DNA of 64,000 bases, from contig NZ_CP012914.1 in the NCBI RefSeq assembly GCF_001315015.1, positions 434,001 to 498,000 on the forward strand. The letters run 5' to 3'. Shown piece by piece: positions 28,374-38,164 of the stretch. This DNA is from Azospirillum brasilense (lineage in GTDB: Bacteria > Pseudomonadota > Alphaproteobacteria > Azospirillales > Azospirillaceae). The position numbers and the translations under genes are program-made. The stretch's first letter is position 1. Each line of letters begins with the position of its first letter. The notes under the pieces are model-generated. The model made no database searches. It was not told the origin of the DNA and worked only from the letters and a program-made list of their open reading frames with translations.

Positions 28374-29690
28374 ATGTCCGACGCCTCCCTTGCCGCGCGC
28401 TCCGCCGCGCTCGACCTTCTGCGCGATGTGCTGCGCAAGTCTATCCCCTTCGATGACGCGTTCGACGCGCATCCGGAGTTGCGCGCGCTCGACCCGCGCG
28501 ACCGCGGCTTCGTGCGGCTGCTGACCGCCACGGTGCTGCGCCGGCTCGGCCAGATCGACGCGCTGATCCAGGGGAGCCTCGCCAAGCCGGGCCTGCCCAA
28601 GGCCACCGTGCACGACATCCTGCGGCTGGGCGCGGCCCAGCTCGTCTTCCTCGGCACGCCCGCCCACGCCGCCGTCGACACGGCGGTGGAGCTGGCCGCG
28701 GCCAAGGGGGCCGAACCCTACAAGGGCCTGATCAACGCCGTCCTGCGCCGCATCGGCCGCGAGGGGGTGGAGCTGGCCGCCCAGCAGGACGCCGGGCGCC
28801 TGAACACGCCGGACTGGCTGTGGCTGGCCTGGCGGCAGGCCTATGGCATCGGCCGCACCCGCGGCATCGTCGAGGCGCACCTGCACGAGGCGCCGCTGGA
28901 CATCACCGTCAAGACCGACCCCGCGGCCTGGGCCGAGCGACTGGAGGCCCGGCTGCTGCCCACCGGCACGCTGCGCCGCGCCGCCGGCGGCAACCTGACG
29001 GAGCTTCCGGGCTTCGCCGAGGGCGCCTGGTGGGTGCAGGACCTCGCCGCCTCGCTGCCGGCCAAGCTGTTCGGCGATCTGGCGGGCAAGCGCGTCTACG
29101 ACCTGTGCGCGGCGCCCGGCGGCAAGACCGCGCAACTCGTCGCGCAGGGCGCGCAGGTGACGGCGGTCGACCGCTCCGCCAAGCGGCTGGAGCGGGTACG
29201 GGAGAATCTGGCCCGCCTCAATCTGTCGGCGGAGGTGCTGGCGACCGACGCCGCCACCTGGACCCCCGACCAGCCGGCCGACGCGGTGCTGCTCGACGCC
29301 CCCTGCTCGGCCACCGGGGCGATCCGCCGCCATCCCGACATCCTGCGCGTCAAGACGCCGGAGGACATCGGCAAGCTGGCCAAGGCGCAGAGCCGCCTGC
29401 TGGCCCACGCCGTCGATCTGGTGAAGCCGGGCGGCACGCTGGTCTACTGCACCTGCTCCATCCAGCCGGAGGAGGGCGAGGCGCAGATCGACCGCATCCT
29501 GGCCCGCGACAAGCGGGTCGAGCGCCTGCCCATCACACCGGTTGATCTGGGTGGCGGCCATGCGGGGGATGGCAATTTGGCCGAGTTGATCAACGAGCGC
29601 GGTGAGGTACGATCCCTGCCGGGCATGCTCGGGGACCTCGGCGGCATCGACGGGTTCTTCGTGGCACGGCTGCGACGGTTGCACGATTAG
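28374..29690 (+). CDS. rsmB: 16S rRNA m5C methyltransferase (RsmB family)
   Basis: A 438-residue enzyme. The N-terminal NusB-like RNA-binding domain (about 1-140) is followed by a SAM methyltransferase domain with motif I YDLCAAPGGKTAQL and the two active-site cysteines in APCSATG and YCTCSIQPEE. It methylates C967 of 16S rRNA in E. coli. Gene order rsmB, heparinase-like, purH is common in alphaproteobacteria. Confidence 0.94.
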   Translation: MSDASLAARSAALDLLRDVLRKSIPFDDAFDAHPELRALDPRDRGFVRLLTATVLRRLGQIDALIQGSLAKPGLPKATVHDILRLGAAQLVFLGTPAHAAVDTAVELAAAKGAEPYKGLINAVLRRIGREGVELAAQQDAGRLNTPDWLWLAWRQAYGIGRTRGIVEAHLHEAPLDITVKTDPAAWAERLEARLLPTGTLRRAAGGNLTELPGFAEGAWWVQDLAASLPAKLFGDLAGKRVYDLCAAPGGKTAQLVAQGAQVTAVDRSAKRLERVRENLARLNLSAEVLATDAATWTPDQPADAVLLDAPCSATGAIRRHPDILRVKTPEDIGKLAKAQSRLLAHAVDLVKPGGTLVYCTCSIQPEEGEAQIDRILARDKRVERLPITPVDLGGGHAGDGNLAELINERGEVRSLPGMLGDLGGIDGFFVARLRRLHD

Positions 29691-29817
29691 GGCACCACCG
29701 GCTTGCGGGGGTCGAGGCGAATTTGATACGACAACAGGATGCATCCCCCCGATCGCCCGAATGCCTTCAGCGAAGCGCCGGCCATCGCCTCCCCCTGCCG
29801 TGTGACGGGGTGAGCCG

Positions 29818-31470
29818 ATGAGCGCCGGGCGTGGGAAAATGGGCCGCTTGCGGGACGGCGTCGCGCAGATCGCCTTCGGCAACCCGATCTACAAGCTGAC
29901 CTTGGGCGGCCGCGCGCCGACCGCCCTGTCCGCCGTGCCGCCGGACCCCTGGCCGGGCGACGCCGGGGACGGTTCGGCGATCCTGGCCGGCGTCTTCCGC
30001 TTCGGCGGGCAGGCCGCGGCGGCCGACGCCCACGGCGCGCCGAACTGGCGGGCCGGCAGCGCCGTCTGGCAGGACGCCCTGCACGGCTTCGAATGGCTGC
30101 GCGACCTGCGCGCGGTCGGCGGCGACACGGCGCGGCGGCGCGCCCGCGCGCTGGTGCTGTCCTGGCTGGACAACAACGGAAGCTGGAACGCCCAGACCTG
30201 GGCGCCGGAGGTGCTGGGCGCCCGCATTGCCGCCTGGATCGGCCTGCACGACTTCTACTGCGCCTCCGCCGACGACGAGTTCCGCGCCGCGGTCTTCGAC
30301 AGCCTCGCCCGGCAGGTCAAGCATCTGACCCGCGTCGTGCCCGGAGCGCTGGACGGCAAGGCGCTGGTCACCGCGGCCAAGGGCCTCGTCTATGGCGGCT
30401 TCTGCCTGCCGGAGCATGAGCGGATCGGCCAGGACGCGCTGAAGCTGCTGGAGCGCGAGCTGCCGCGCCAGATCCTGCCGGACGGCGGCCATATCGAGCG
30501 CTGCCCCTCGGTGCAGCTGCGCATCTTGCGCGACCTGATCGACATGCGGTCGGTCCTGCGCACCGCCCGCGCCGATGTGCCGGAGGCGCTGCAGCACGCC
30601 ATCGACCGCATGACCCCGGCCCTGCGCTTCTTCCGCCACGGCGACGGTGGCCTCGCCCTGTTCAACGGCGGGCGGGAGGAGGACGCGGCGCTGGTCGACA
30701 CGGTGCTGGCCCAGGCCGACGCCCGCGGGCGCCCGCTGAAGAGCGCGCCGCACACCGGCTTCGAGCGGCTGATCGCCGGGCGCACCATGGTGCTGATGGA
30801 CACCGGCGTTCCGCCGGTCACCGGACTGGACGCCACCGCCCACGCCGGCACCCTGTCGCTGGAGATGTCGGTCGGCAAGGAGCGGCTGATCGTCAATTGC
30901 GGCGCCCATCCGGTGAAGACCGGCCCCTGGCGCGCCGCGCTGGCCGGCACCGCCGCCCATTCCACCGTCGTGCTGGCCGAGACCAACTCGTCGGAGGTGA
31001 TCGAGGCGGGCGGGCTGGGCCGCCGCCCCTCCCATGTCGGCTGCGAGCGGCAGGAGAACGACGGGGCGGTGCTGGTCGTCGCCACCCACAACGGCTACAG
31101 CCGCAACTTCGGCTATCTGCACCGCCGCCGCGTCTATCTGGCGGAGAACGGCGAGGACCTGCGCGGCGAGGACATGCTGGAGCCGGTGATCGGCGCCACG
31201 CCGGAGCCGCGGCCCTTCACCATCCGCTTCCACCTGCACCCCGCGGTCCAGGCGAGCCTCGTCCAGGGCGGGCAGGTCCAGCTGAAGCTGCCGAGCGGGG
31301 CCGCCTGGCGGCTTCGCGCGTCGGGCGCCACGCTGGAGCTGGAGGAGAGCATTTATCTGGGCAGCGGCGACGAGCCGCGGCGGACCACCCAGATCGCCGT
31401 CTCCGGACATACCGGTCCCGCCATCAAGACGGTGAAATGGGCCTTGCGCCGCGAGCGCAAGGGGGGGTAA
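29818..31470 (+). CDS. Heparinase II/III family protein
   Basis: A 550-residue protein of the heparinase II/III family. An alpha-barrel part comes first (AWIGLHDFYCASADDEFRAA; GGFCLPEHERIGQDALK), followed by a beta-sandwich C-terminal half (GTAAHSTVVLAETNSSEVIE; TIRFHLHP). No signal peptide is visible at the chosen start, although family lyases are usually periplasmic. Its fixed place between rsmB and purH suggests a cell-envelope polysaccharide role, but the substrate is unknown. Confidence 0.88.
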   Translation: MSAGRGKMGRLRDGVAQIAFGNPIYKLTLGGRAPTALSAVPPDPWPGDAGDGSAILAGVFRFGGQAAAADAHGAPNWRAGSAVWQDALHGFEWLRDLRAVGGDTARRRARALVLSWLDNNGSWNAQTWAPEVLGARIAAWIGLHDFYCASADDEFRAAVFDSLARQVKHLTRVVPGALDGKALVTAAKGLVYGGFCLPEHERIGQDALKLLERELPRQILPDGGHIERCPSVQLRILRDLIDMRSVLRTARADVPEALQHAIDRMTPALRFFRHGDGGLALFNGGREEDAALVDTVLAQADARGRPLKSAPHTGFERLIAGRTMVLMDTGVPPVTGLDATAHAGTLSLEMSVGKERLIVNCGAHPVKTGPWRAALAGTAAHSTVVLAETNSSEVIEAGGLGRRPSHVGCERQENDGAVLVVATHNGYSRNFGYLHRRRVYLAENGEDLRGEDMLEPVIGATPEPRPFTIRFHLHPAVQASLVQGGQVQLKLPSGAAWRLRASGATLELEESIYLGSGDEPRRTTQIAVSGHTGPAIKTVKWALRRERKGG

Positions 31471-31687
31471 ACCGCGCGCATCCGCGGCGGACAGGCCGTG
31501 GGAATACGGATCGGTGCCTGTTTCGAGAGTCTGTGGAGTGTTCGCCCTGCGACCGTGATCCCCGCCCGGGCGGGGGTGACGAAGCGGGGTGTTTCGCTTT
31601 TCCGGCTTTCCGGGTCCCGTCTTCTCAGGCCCCGTCTTCCCATGCCCGGTTCGCCGCAGCCGGTTCCATGACAGCCAGGATGCCCCG

Positions 31688-33292
31688 ATGAGCCCGCCGA
31701 ACGTCGCCCACTCGCCCGCCCCCGATCTCGTCCGCATCACGCGCGCGCTGATCTCCGTGTCCGACAAGACGGGCCTCGTCGCGCTCGGTCAGGCGCTGGC
31801 GGCCAAGGGCGTGGAGATCCTGTCCACCGGCGGCTCCGCCCAGCGGCTGGCCGAGGCCGGCATCCCGGTGAAGGAGGTCTCCGACCACACCGGCTTCCCG
31901 GAGATCATGGACGGGCGCGTCAAAACGCTGCACCCGCGCGTGCACGGCGGCATCCTGGCCCGCCGCGACATCCACGCCGAGGCGATGACCACCCACGACA
32001 TCCCGCCGATCGACCTCGTGGTGGTGAACCTCTACCCGTTCGAGGCGACGGTGTCGAAGGGCGCCGACTACGCCAACTGCGTGGAGAACATCGACATCGG
32101 CGGCCCGGCGATGATCCGCGCCGCGGCCAAGAACCATGACTTCGTCACCGTCGTCACCGACCCTGAGGATTACGAGGCGGTGCTGGACGAGCTGGCGACC
32201 CATGACGGCGCGGTCACGCTGACGCTCCGCCGCACGCTGGCCCAGCGCGCCTACGCCCGCACGGCGTCCTACGACGCGGCCATCTCCTCCTGGCTGGCCG
32301 GCCAGCTCGGCGAGACCTTCCCGCCGCGCACCACCCTGTCGGGCACGCTCAGCCAGACCCTGCGCTACGGCGAGAACCCGCACCAGCAGGCGGCCTTCTA
32401 CGTCACCGGCGAGCAGCGTCCGGGTGTGGCGACGGCCATCCAGCTCCAGGGCAAGGAGCTGTCCTACAACAACCTGAACGACACCGACGCCGCCTTCGAG
32501 CTGGTCGCCGAGTTCGAGCGTCCGGCCGTCGCCATCATCAAGCACGCCAACCCCTGCGGCGTGGCCGAGGGGGCGAACCTGCTCGACGCCTACAAGCAGG
32601 CCCTGCTGTGCGATCCGGTCAGCGCCTTCGGCGGCATCATCGCCGTCAACCGTCCACTGGACGCCGCCACGGCCGAGGAGATCGCCAAGCTGTTCGCCGA
32701 GGTGGTGATCGCCCCGGACGCCGACGACGCGGCCCGCGCCCTGCTCGCCACCAAGAAGAACCTGCGCGTCCTGCTGACCAAGGACGTGCCGAACCCGGCC
32801 GAGCCGGGGATGATGGTGAAGCAGCTGTCCGGCGGCTTCCTGCTGCAGAACCGCGACAACGGCCGCATCACGCTCGACGATCTGAAGGTGGTGACCAAGC
32901 GCGCCCCGACGGAGCAGGAGCTGGCCGACCTGCTCTTCGCTTTCCGCGTTGCCAAGCATGTGAAGTCGAACGCCATCGTCTACGCCAAGAACGGCGCCAC
33001 GGTGGGCGTCGGCGCCGGCCAGATGAGCCGCGTCGACTCGGCGCGCATCGCCGCCATCAAGTCGGCGGAGGCCGCCAAGGCCGCCGGCCTGTCGGAGCCG
33101 CTGACCAAGGGGTCGGTGGTCGCCTCGGACGCCTTCTTCCCCTTCGCGGACGGCCTGCTGGCCGCGGCGGAGGCCGGCGTGACGGCGGTGATCCAGCCCG
33201 GCGGCTCGATCCGCGACAACGACGTCATCGCCGCCGCCGACGAGAAGGGTCTGGCGATGGTGCTGACGGGGATGCGCCACTTCCGGCACTGA
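31688..33292 (+). CDS. purH: Bifunctional AICAR transformylase / IMP cyclohydrolase
   Basis: A 534-residue enzyme for the last two steps of purine synthesis. The N-terminal cyclohydrolase domain ([35 protein letters not shown]) and C-terminal transformylase domain ([14 protein letters not shown]; the KHANPCGVA lysine-histidine pair; [10 protein letters not shown]) are complete. The frame is open about 100 bases upstream, but the family starts near this ATG. Confidence 0.97.
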   Translation: MSPPNVAHSPAPDLVRITRALISVSDKTGLVALGQALAAKGVEILSTGGSAQRLAEAGIPVKEVSDHTGFPEIMDGRVKTLHPRVHGGILARRDIHAEAMTTHDIPPIDLVVVNLYPFEATVSKGADYANCVENIDIGGPAMIRAAAKNHDFVTVVTDPEDYEAVLDELATHDGAVTLTLRRTLAQRAYARTASYDAAISSWLAGQLGETFPPRTTLSGTLSQTLRYGENPHQQAAFYVTGEQRPGVATAIQLQGKELSYNNLNDTDAAFELVAEFERPAVAIIKHANPCGVAEGANLLDAYKQALLCDPVSAFGGIIAVNRPLDAATAEEIAKLFAEVVIAPDADDAARALLATKKNLRVLLTKDVPNPAEPGMMVKQLSGGFLLQNRDNGRITLDDLKVVTKRAPTEQELADLLFAFRVAKHVKSNAIVYAKNGATVGVGAGQMSRVDSARIAAIKSAEAAKAAGLSEPLTKGSVVASDAFFPFADGLLAAAEAGVTAVIQPGGSIRDNDVIAAADEKGLAMVLTGMRHFRH

Positions 33293-33312
33293 GACGGGTG
33301 GGGGCGCATCCA

Positions 33313-33402
33313 TTGCCCCCTCCCTAACCCTCCCCCGCTGCGCAGGGGAGGGGACCATTCTCCCTCCCCTGCGTGAGCGGGGGAGGGCCGGGGTGGGGGC
33401 AA
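33313..33402. repeat. Intergenic inverted repeat, CCCTCCC type
   Basis: Two arms of about 40 bases (33313-33352 and 33362-33402) are inverted copies with a few mismatches, starting and ending TTGCCCCC...GGGGGCAA. It lies just past purH. Related GC-rich palindromes occur at 35166, 55818 and 57638. Confidence 0.8.
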
Positions 33403-33424
33403 TACGCCGACGTCCCCAGCGCGC

Positions 33425-33664
33425 TTACGAACCCCGCCGCGCCCCCATCAGCCGCGCCAGCAAGGCGGCGGCTTCGGCTTGAGAATTCCCGTCCGCATTG
33501 TCGTCCGGCTTCAGCCGCCCGGTCGCCGCCATGGCGATCAGCATCGCCGGATGCAACGCCGGGTGATGGGGCGCCGAATCGTTTTCCCCACGCGCCGCGG
33601 CGTGGTCGCGGGCCAGCGCCTCGTTGATGTGCGCGAAGGCCTCGATGTCCTTGATGTGCAACAT
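33425..33664 (-). CDS. Hypothetical small protein
   Basis: A 79-residue protein, not recognised. It starts [20 protein letters not shown] and ends with an Ala/Arg-rich helix. The ATG at 33664 has a good ribosome binding site (GGAGGGCGGAAC), better than the longer frame from 33715. No signal or membrane segment. It stands alone between purH and the UMF1 transporter. Confidence 0.6.
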   Translation of the reverse strand: MLHIKDIEAFAHINEALARDHAAARGENDSAPHHPALHPAMLIAMAATGRLKPDDNADGNSQAEAAALLARLMGARRGS

Positions 33665-33745
33665 GTCCGTTCCGCCCTCCGCGCAAAATTCGTTGTGCGT
33701 CGCAGCAAAAGGCAAGTTAGCAGCTTCCGCTGGGTGAATCCGCCG

Positions 33746-35056
33746 TCATGCCGCGGCGGACTGTCGCACCCCGTTCGCATCGCCCGGTGCCGGCTCCCGA
33801 ACCGCCAGCATAAGCCCAAAACCGATGACGAAGAAAGCCACAACGCTCGCCATGCCGGCCCGCTGGCTCTCGAACAGCGTGGTCGCCAGCCCGAAGGCGA
33901 GCGGCCCGACGAAGCCGGCCATGCGGCCGGTCAGGCTGTAGAGCCCGAACATCTCGCCCACCATGCCCGGCGGAGCCAGCCGCGCCATCATCGACCGCCC
34001 GGCCGCCTGCGCCGGCCCGAAGAAGGCGCCCAGCCCCAGGGCCAACACCCAGAACCATGCCTTCTCCGTCGCCAGCAGCAGCGGCACGCCGAAGGCGGTC
34101 AGGCCGATCAGGCTGACCAGGATGGTCGGCTTGGCCCCCATCCGGTCGTCCACCCAGGCGAAGCCGATGGCCCCGACGCCGGCCACCACGTTCAGCGCGA
34201 TGGCGAAGAGCAGGATCTCCTCGAAGCTCATGCCGAAGGCGTGGGCGGCGAAGATGCCGCCAAAGGCGGTGATGGTGTTGATGCCGTCGCGGTAGATCGC
34301 GCTGGCGATCAGGAAGCGCAACGTGTTGCGGTACTTGCGCGTCTCCGACAGCGTCCGGCGCAGCGTCGCCATGCCCTCCCGCGCGGCTTGACGGATACCG
34401 AGGCCGGTCGCCGGCACGTCCGGAACGAACAGGAAGAAGGGCAGGGCGAACAGCCCGTACCAGGCGGCGGCCAGCAGGGCGGTGGCGCGCACCGGCGCCT
34501 GCTCCGCCGTGTCGAGCAGGCCGAACAGCGGGGTGGGCGACTTCACGAAGACGAACAGCGCGACCACCAGACAGGCCAGCCCGCCGAAATAGCCGATGCC
34601 CCAACCCCAGCCGGAAATCCGCCCGAGCATCCGCGGCGGCGCCAGCGCGGTCAGGCTGGCGTTGTAGAAGACGTTCGCCAGTTCGAAGGCGACGGTGCCG
34701 ATGACCACGCAGACCAGGGCGAACAGCGCGTGGGAGGGGTCTGGCTTCACCCACCACAGGGCGGCGCAGAAGACCACGGTCAGGGCGGTGAACAGCGCCA
34801 TCCACGGCTTGCGCCGCCCCGTCCGGTCGGCCACCGCGCCCAGCATGGGGCTGAGCAGGGCGATCATCAGCCCGGCGACGGTCAGCGCGGCGCTCCAGCG
34901 CGAGGCGCCCGCCACCTCGTCCCCGACCACGCCGCGGGCGAAATAGACCGAGAAGATGAAGGTCGTGATGATGGTGTTGTACGACGAGTTCGCCCAGTCG
35001 TAGAGGCACCAGGACGCGATGGCACGGCGGCTCGGCGCCTCGGCGGTGTGGGGCAT
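33746..35056 (-). CDS. UMF1 family MFS transporter
   Basis: A 436-residue membrane protein with about 12 transmembrane segments. The N-terminal WCLYDWANSSYNTIITTFIF and the loop GAVADRTGRRKPWM are typical of the UMF1 (Atg22-like) family of the major facilitator superfamily. Fungal Atg22 exports amino acids from the vacuole; bacterial substrates are unknown. Monocistronic by spacing. Confidence 0.9.
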   Translation of the reverse strand: MPHTAEAPSRRAIASWCLYDWANSSYNTIITTFIFSVYFARGVVGDEVAGASRWSAALTVAGLMIALLSPMLGAVADRTGRRKPWMALFTALTVVFCAALWWVKPDPSHALFALVCVVIGTVAFELANVFYNASLTALAPPRMLGRISGWGWGIGYFGGLACLVVALFVFVKSPTPLFGLLDTAEQAPVRATALLAAAWYGLFALPFFLFVPDVPATGLGIRQAAREGMATLRRTLSETRKYRNTLRFLIASAIYRDGINTITAFGGIFAAHAFGMSFEEILLFAIALNVVAGVGAIGFAWVDDRMGAKPTILVSLIGLTAFGVPLLLATEKAWFWVLALGLGAFFGPAQAAGRSMMARLAPPGMVGEMFGLYSLTGRMAGFVGPLAFGLATTLFESQRAGMASVVAFFVIGFGLMLAVREPAPGDANGVRQSAAA

Positions 35057-35165
35057 GCTGAAGGTTCGGCCGTCTGTTGTCCGGGATGGCCCACTCTAGG
35101 CAAAGCGGCGGGGAATGCCAACCCGGGGGGCGCCGCGCCAGGGTTATCGCATTTGGCCTCTGTAG

Positions 35166-35188
35166 CCCTCTCCCCAGGGGGAGAGGGG
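35166..35188. repeat. Short palindrome, CCCTCTCCCC type
   Basis: CCCTCTCCCC pairs with GGGGAGAGGGG around a short loop in the gap between the UMF1 gene and the hypothetical gene at 35231. It is one of four related intergenic palindromes in the window. Confidence 0.7.
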
Positions 35189-35230
35189 ACTTCAGATGCA
35201 ATCACCCGGCTCGGGCGCCGGCTCCCCGCC

Positions 35231-36004
35231 CTATGTCCCGATGATGGGTTCGTCGACGCCCCGCACCGCCGCCCATCGCGTCGCCCATTCGGTCGAACTC
35301 TTCTCCTCCGCGCTCACGGCGTCCAGGAAGGCGAGGCTCGCCGTGCGCCGCGCGGCCTCGTCGCCGCGGAACGGATCGGTGAAGGTGGCCTCCTGGCTGA
35401 TCGGGCCGTTGTAGAGTCCCATGGCGAGTCCTTCCTGCTGCGCCATGATCGATTGGGCGATGTCCTGCTCCTGCTTGCTGAACTGGCCGCCGGCGTTGCT
35501 GCGCACCGCCTCCAGCGAGCGGCGGTCGAGATCGCCCATCAGGGAGTACCAGTCCCGGCCTTCGAAGCTGTCGAAGTCGAAGGGCTTGCCGCCGGCCTTC
35601 ATGGCCTCGTACTGCGCGTCCATGCGGGCGCGGGCGTCCTTGGCGATGGCCGGCCCGCTCAGCCCCGCCGAGCTGGACACCGCCCCCGGATCGGACACCG
35701 CCTTGGCCAGCGCCGTGGCGTTCTTGCCGTCGCGCGTCGGGAAATAGGCGGCGTAGGGGCCCGCCGCCGCCCCGCCGCTTCCGGTCTTGCCGGCCTTGGA
35801 CGCGGTGGTGGTGGCCATGAAGGCCTGGGCTTCGATGGACAGGGTGACGAAGACGGCCGAGCCGCCGGAAGCCGACGCCGCCTGACCGGTGGCGGGCTGC
35901 GACGGGGCTCCCTTGTCGGCGCCCAGCACGGTCAAGGCCGCCTTGAGGCTGAAACCGGCGAGGCTGAAGCCGGACGCTTGCGCGTTTGGCGTCGTGATCG
36001 ACAT
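35231..36004 (-). CDS. Hypothetical protein
   Basis: A 257-residue protein, family not recognised. A Ser/Ala/Gly-rich N-terminal half lacks a signal peptide. The C-terminal half has conserved-looking segments (FDSFEGRDWYSLMGDLDRRS; GGQFSKQEQDIAQSIMAQQE; DPFRGDEAARRTASLAFLDA). GGAGGG lies upstream of the ATG. The lack of a signal and the disordered N-terminus resemble flagellar-type or secreted substrates, but this is only a guess. Confidence 0.65.
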   Translation of the reverse strand: MSITTPNAQASGFSLAGFSLKAALTVLGADKGAPSQPATGQAASASGGSAVFVTLSIEAQAFMATTTASKAGKTGSGGAAAGPYAAYFPTRDGKNATALAKAVSDPGAVSSSAGLSGPAIAKDARARMDAQYEAMKAGGKPFDFDSFEGRDWYSLMGDLDRRSLEAVRSNAGGQFSKQEQDIAQSIMAQQEGLAMGLYNGPISQEATFTDPFRGDEAARRTASLAFLDAVSAEEKSSTEWATRWAAVRGVDEPIIGT

Positions 36005-36104
36005 GAGGAGCCCTCCCGACCATCCCGGCGGGCGTCGTTATGTTGCCGCCGTTCGTTGACGGCAGCGTAACGCGTTCAGGTCAGGGTTGTCAAAACGGGG
36101 CGTT

Positions 36105-36332
36105 CTATTCTTTTTGGCGAATGGCCGCAGGCGCCCCGTCCGGCGGGGGGCCGTCGAGGTGGGTCGGGACGAGATCGATGGTGGGACGTCCGTCGTCCAA
36201 CCGTTGGTCGATCCGGGCGCGCAATTGCGCCATCTGCGCCTGGATCGCCGCGATCTCCGCCTTTTGCCGTTCAAGATCCGACAGGTCGGGCGGCGGGACG
36301 GCAATGCCGCCGGTGCTTTCTTCGGTGCTCAT
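36105..36332 (-). CDS. Small coiled-coil protein
   Basis: A 75-residue protein with a central heptad-like helix (LERQKAEIAAIQAQMAQLRA) and Pro-rich ends. GGAGAG lies 6 bases before the ATG at 36332. It begins 68 bases after the stop of the TPR-methyltransferase gene on the same strand, so the two may be co-transcribed. Function unknown; a small adaptor for its neighbour is a possibility. Confidence 0.65.
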   Translation of the reverse strand: MSTEESTGGIAVPPPDLSDLERQKAEIAAIQAQMAQLRARIDQRLDDGRPTIDLVPTHLDGPPPDGAPAAIRQKE

Positions 36333-36400
36333 GGGACTCTCCGGTTCGGCGTCGATCGGCTGGCTTTGGCCAACGGGAAAATCCGAAGGCTCGCGTCCGG

Positions 36401-38035
36401 TCAACCGCCCACGCCGAACGAAATCTGGTTGTTGTCGTAGCGGGCGACGATGGTCAGCCGGTCGCCGGGGCGCAACTGGATCGGCGTCTCCAGATAGGTC
36501 ATCGCCTGCTTCCAATGGTTCGTCCGCGCCCGGCTTTCGGAGCGGTAGGTGACCTCCTCGTCCATCTGCAGGTCGAACCAGAAGGCCACGCCATGGCAAG
36601 TGCCCTCCGCCGTGATCTCCACGTCGATCTCGCGCGCGCCCTCCTCGGGCATGTTGCGGGTGAAGTCGAAATCGAGCGCGGTGAAGGCGGCCGACAGCGG
36701 CGTGTGGGTGTCGGCGCCGAGGTCGATCTGCTGGTAGCCGGGGGAGCGGAACACGTCGAACGCCGACATGTCGAAGCCGCCGATGCGCTTCACCGGGTTG
36801 ATGCGGGCCAGCTCCGGCGTTTCCACCAGCATGGCGTAGACGGTCGAGGCGCGCGGGATGATCGCGCCGCCCGGCTTCACCAGATGGGTGCGCGCGTGCT
36901 GCAGCACCGACAGCATGCGCGGCGCCAGCATGCCGATGTTGATGAGTTCCGACACGAAGACGTCGGCCTTCTCCGGCAGGTCGCCGCCCTCGCCCACCGA
37001 CAGGCGGGTGGACAGCTTCGGCACCACGTCGATGCGGTCGGCGTAGCCGTTGTTGGCGACGGTCTCACTGGCGATGCGGGCGAGGATCGGGTTCACCTCG
37101 CAGGTCACCACCTTCCGCGCCCCGGCGCGCGCCGCCATCATGGCGACGATGCCCGAGCCGGTGCCGATCTCCAGGACCAGCGAGTCCGGGGTCACCGCGC
37201 GCTTCAGCGCCGCCTCGTAGGCGTCGTTGCGCTCGAAGTCGTTGATCATCGGCAGGTGCCAGCCGGGGACGGCGTTGGAATGGATCAGCCGGCGGGTGAA
37301 CTGCACCAGCGGATGGTCCGGCGCGATGGCGCGGGCGGCCTCGATGGCCTCCACCGCCTCGTTGGCGCGGTCGAGGCTCTGCAGCGTGTGGGCGAGGCCG
37401 ACATGGGCGGGGACGAAGCGGGGCGCCGCCGCGATCACCACGCGGAAGGCCTCCTCGGCCTCCTCCAGGGCGCCGCGGGTGCTCAGCGCCTCGGCGAGGT
37501 TGTAGCGGGCCTCCAGATAGTCCGGCGCCCGTTCCAGAGCGGCGCGGAAGGCGGCCTCCGCCTCGTCCAGGCGGCCCAGTTCGCGCAGGGTGGTGCCGAG
37601 GAAATTGTGCATTTCCGGCGCGTCGCCGCGCAGGGCCAGGGCGGCGCGGAAGGCGCCCTCGGCGTCCTCCAGCCGGCCCAGCGCCTTCAGCGCGTTGCCA
37701 AGGTTGCCGTGAAGCTCCGGCAGGCGGTCGTTGAGGGCGATGCCGGCGCGGAACGCCGCCTCGGCTTCGTCGGCGCGGCCGAGCTGGAAGAGCAGGCTGC
37801 CGCGGCTGTTGTGGAAGGACGGGTCCTTGCCGTCCTCGGCGATGGCGAGGGCGAAGAGGTCGAGCGCGCCGTCGGGATGGCCGGTGTGGGCGGCGACGAC
37901 GCCCAGCAGGTGCAGGGCCTGCGCGTTGTGCGGGTCGGTCGCCAGGATCGCCCGGCAGGCCGACTCCGCTCCGCCCAGATCGTTCGTCCGCAGCAGGCGG
38001 ATGGCGTCGTTCAGGGTCGGCTGGGGGTCGGTCAT
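36401..38035 (-). CDS. TPR protein fused to PRMT-like methyltransferase
   Basis: A 544-residue fusion. Residues about 1-250 are seven or so tetratricopeptide repeats with the usual A-x-x-x-F/Y pattern (EAEAAFRAGIALNDRLPELH, LGRLDEAEAAFRAALERAPD). Residues about 275-540 are a SAM methyltransferase with motif I VLEIGTGSGIVAMMAARAGA and, where arginine methyltransferases have their double-E loop, SELINIGMLAPRML: the first Glu is present, the second is not. The layout resembles eukaryotic PRMT9 (TPR plus PRMT). Likely a protein methyltransferase with a TPR substrate-docking arm. Confidence 0.85.
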   Translation of the reverse strand: MTDPQPTLNDAIRLLRTNDLGGAESACRAILATDPHNAQALHLLGVVAAHTGHPDGALDLFALAIAEDGKDPSFHNSRGSLLFQLGRADEAEAAFRAGIALNDRLPELHGNLGNALKALGRLEDAEGAFRAALALRGDAPEMHNFLGTTLRELGRLDEAEAAFRAALERAPDYLEARYNLAEALSTRGALEEAEEAFRVVIAAAPRFVPAHVGLAHTLQSLDRANEAVEAIEAARAIAPDHPLVQFTRRLIHSNAVPGWHLPMINDFERNDAYEAALKRAVTPDSLVLEIGTGSGIVAMMAARAGARKVVTCEVNPILARIASETVANNGYADRIDVVPKLSTRLSVGEGGDLPEKADVFVSELINIGMLAPRMLSVLQHARTHLVKPGGAIIPRASTVYAMLVETPELARINPVKRIGGFDMSAFDVFRSPGYQQIDLGADTHTPLSAAFTALDFDFTRNMPEEGAREIDVEITAEGTCHGVAFWFDLQMDEEVTYRSESRARTNHWKQAMTYLETPIQLRPGDRLTIVARYDNNQISFGVGG

Positions 38036-38164
38036 CGCGGCGGGCTCCGGTTGGGCGGACAATCCTTGGATTGGCCGCACCATAGCCGGAAAGCGGGCGG
38101 GACGCATGGGAAACCCTCGTCCGGACCCGCCCGAAGGGGGCCGGACGAGGGGTTTTCAAGCCGT

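Noticed and set aside
27444..29882. An 812-codon open frame on the minus strand
   Set aside because: Antisense to rsmB and the gene before it, both of which have clear protein families on the plus strand.
33479..36070. An 863-codon open frame on the plus strand
   Set aside because: Antisense to the UMF1 transporter and the hypothetical gene at 35231; its composition is Gln/His/Arg-rich noise.
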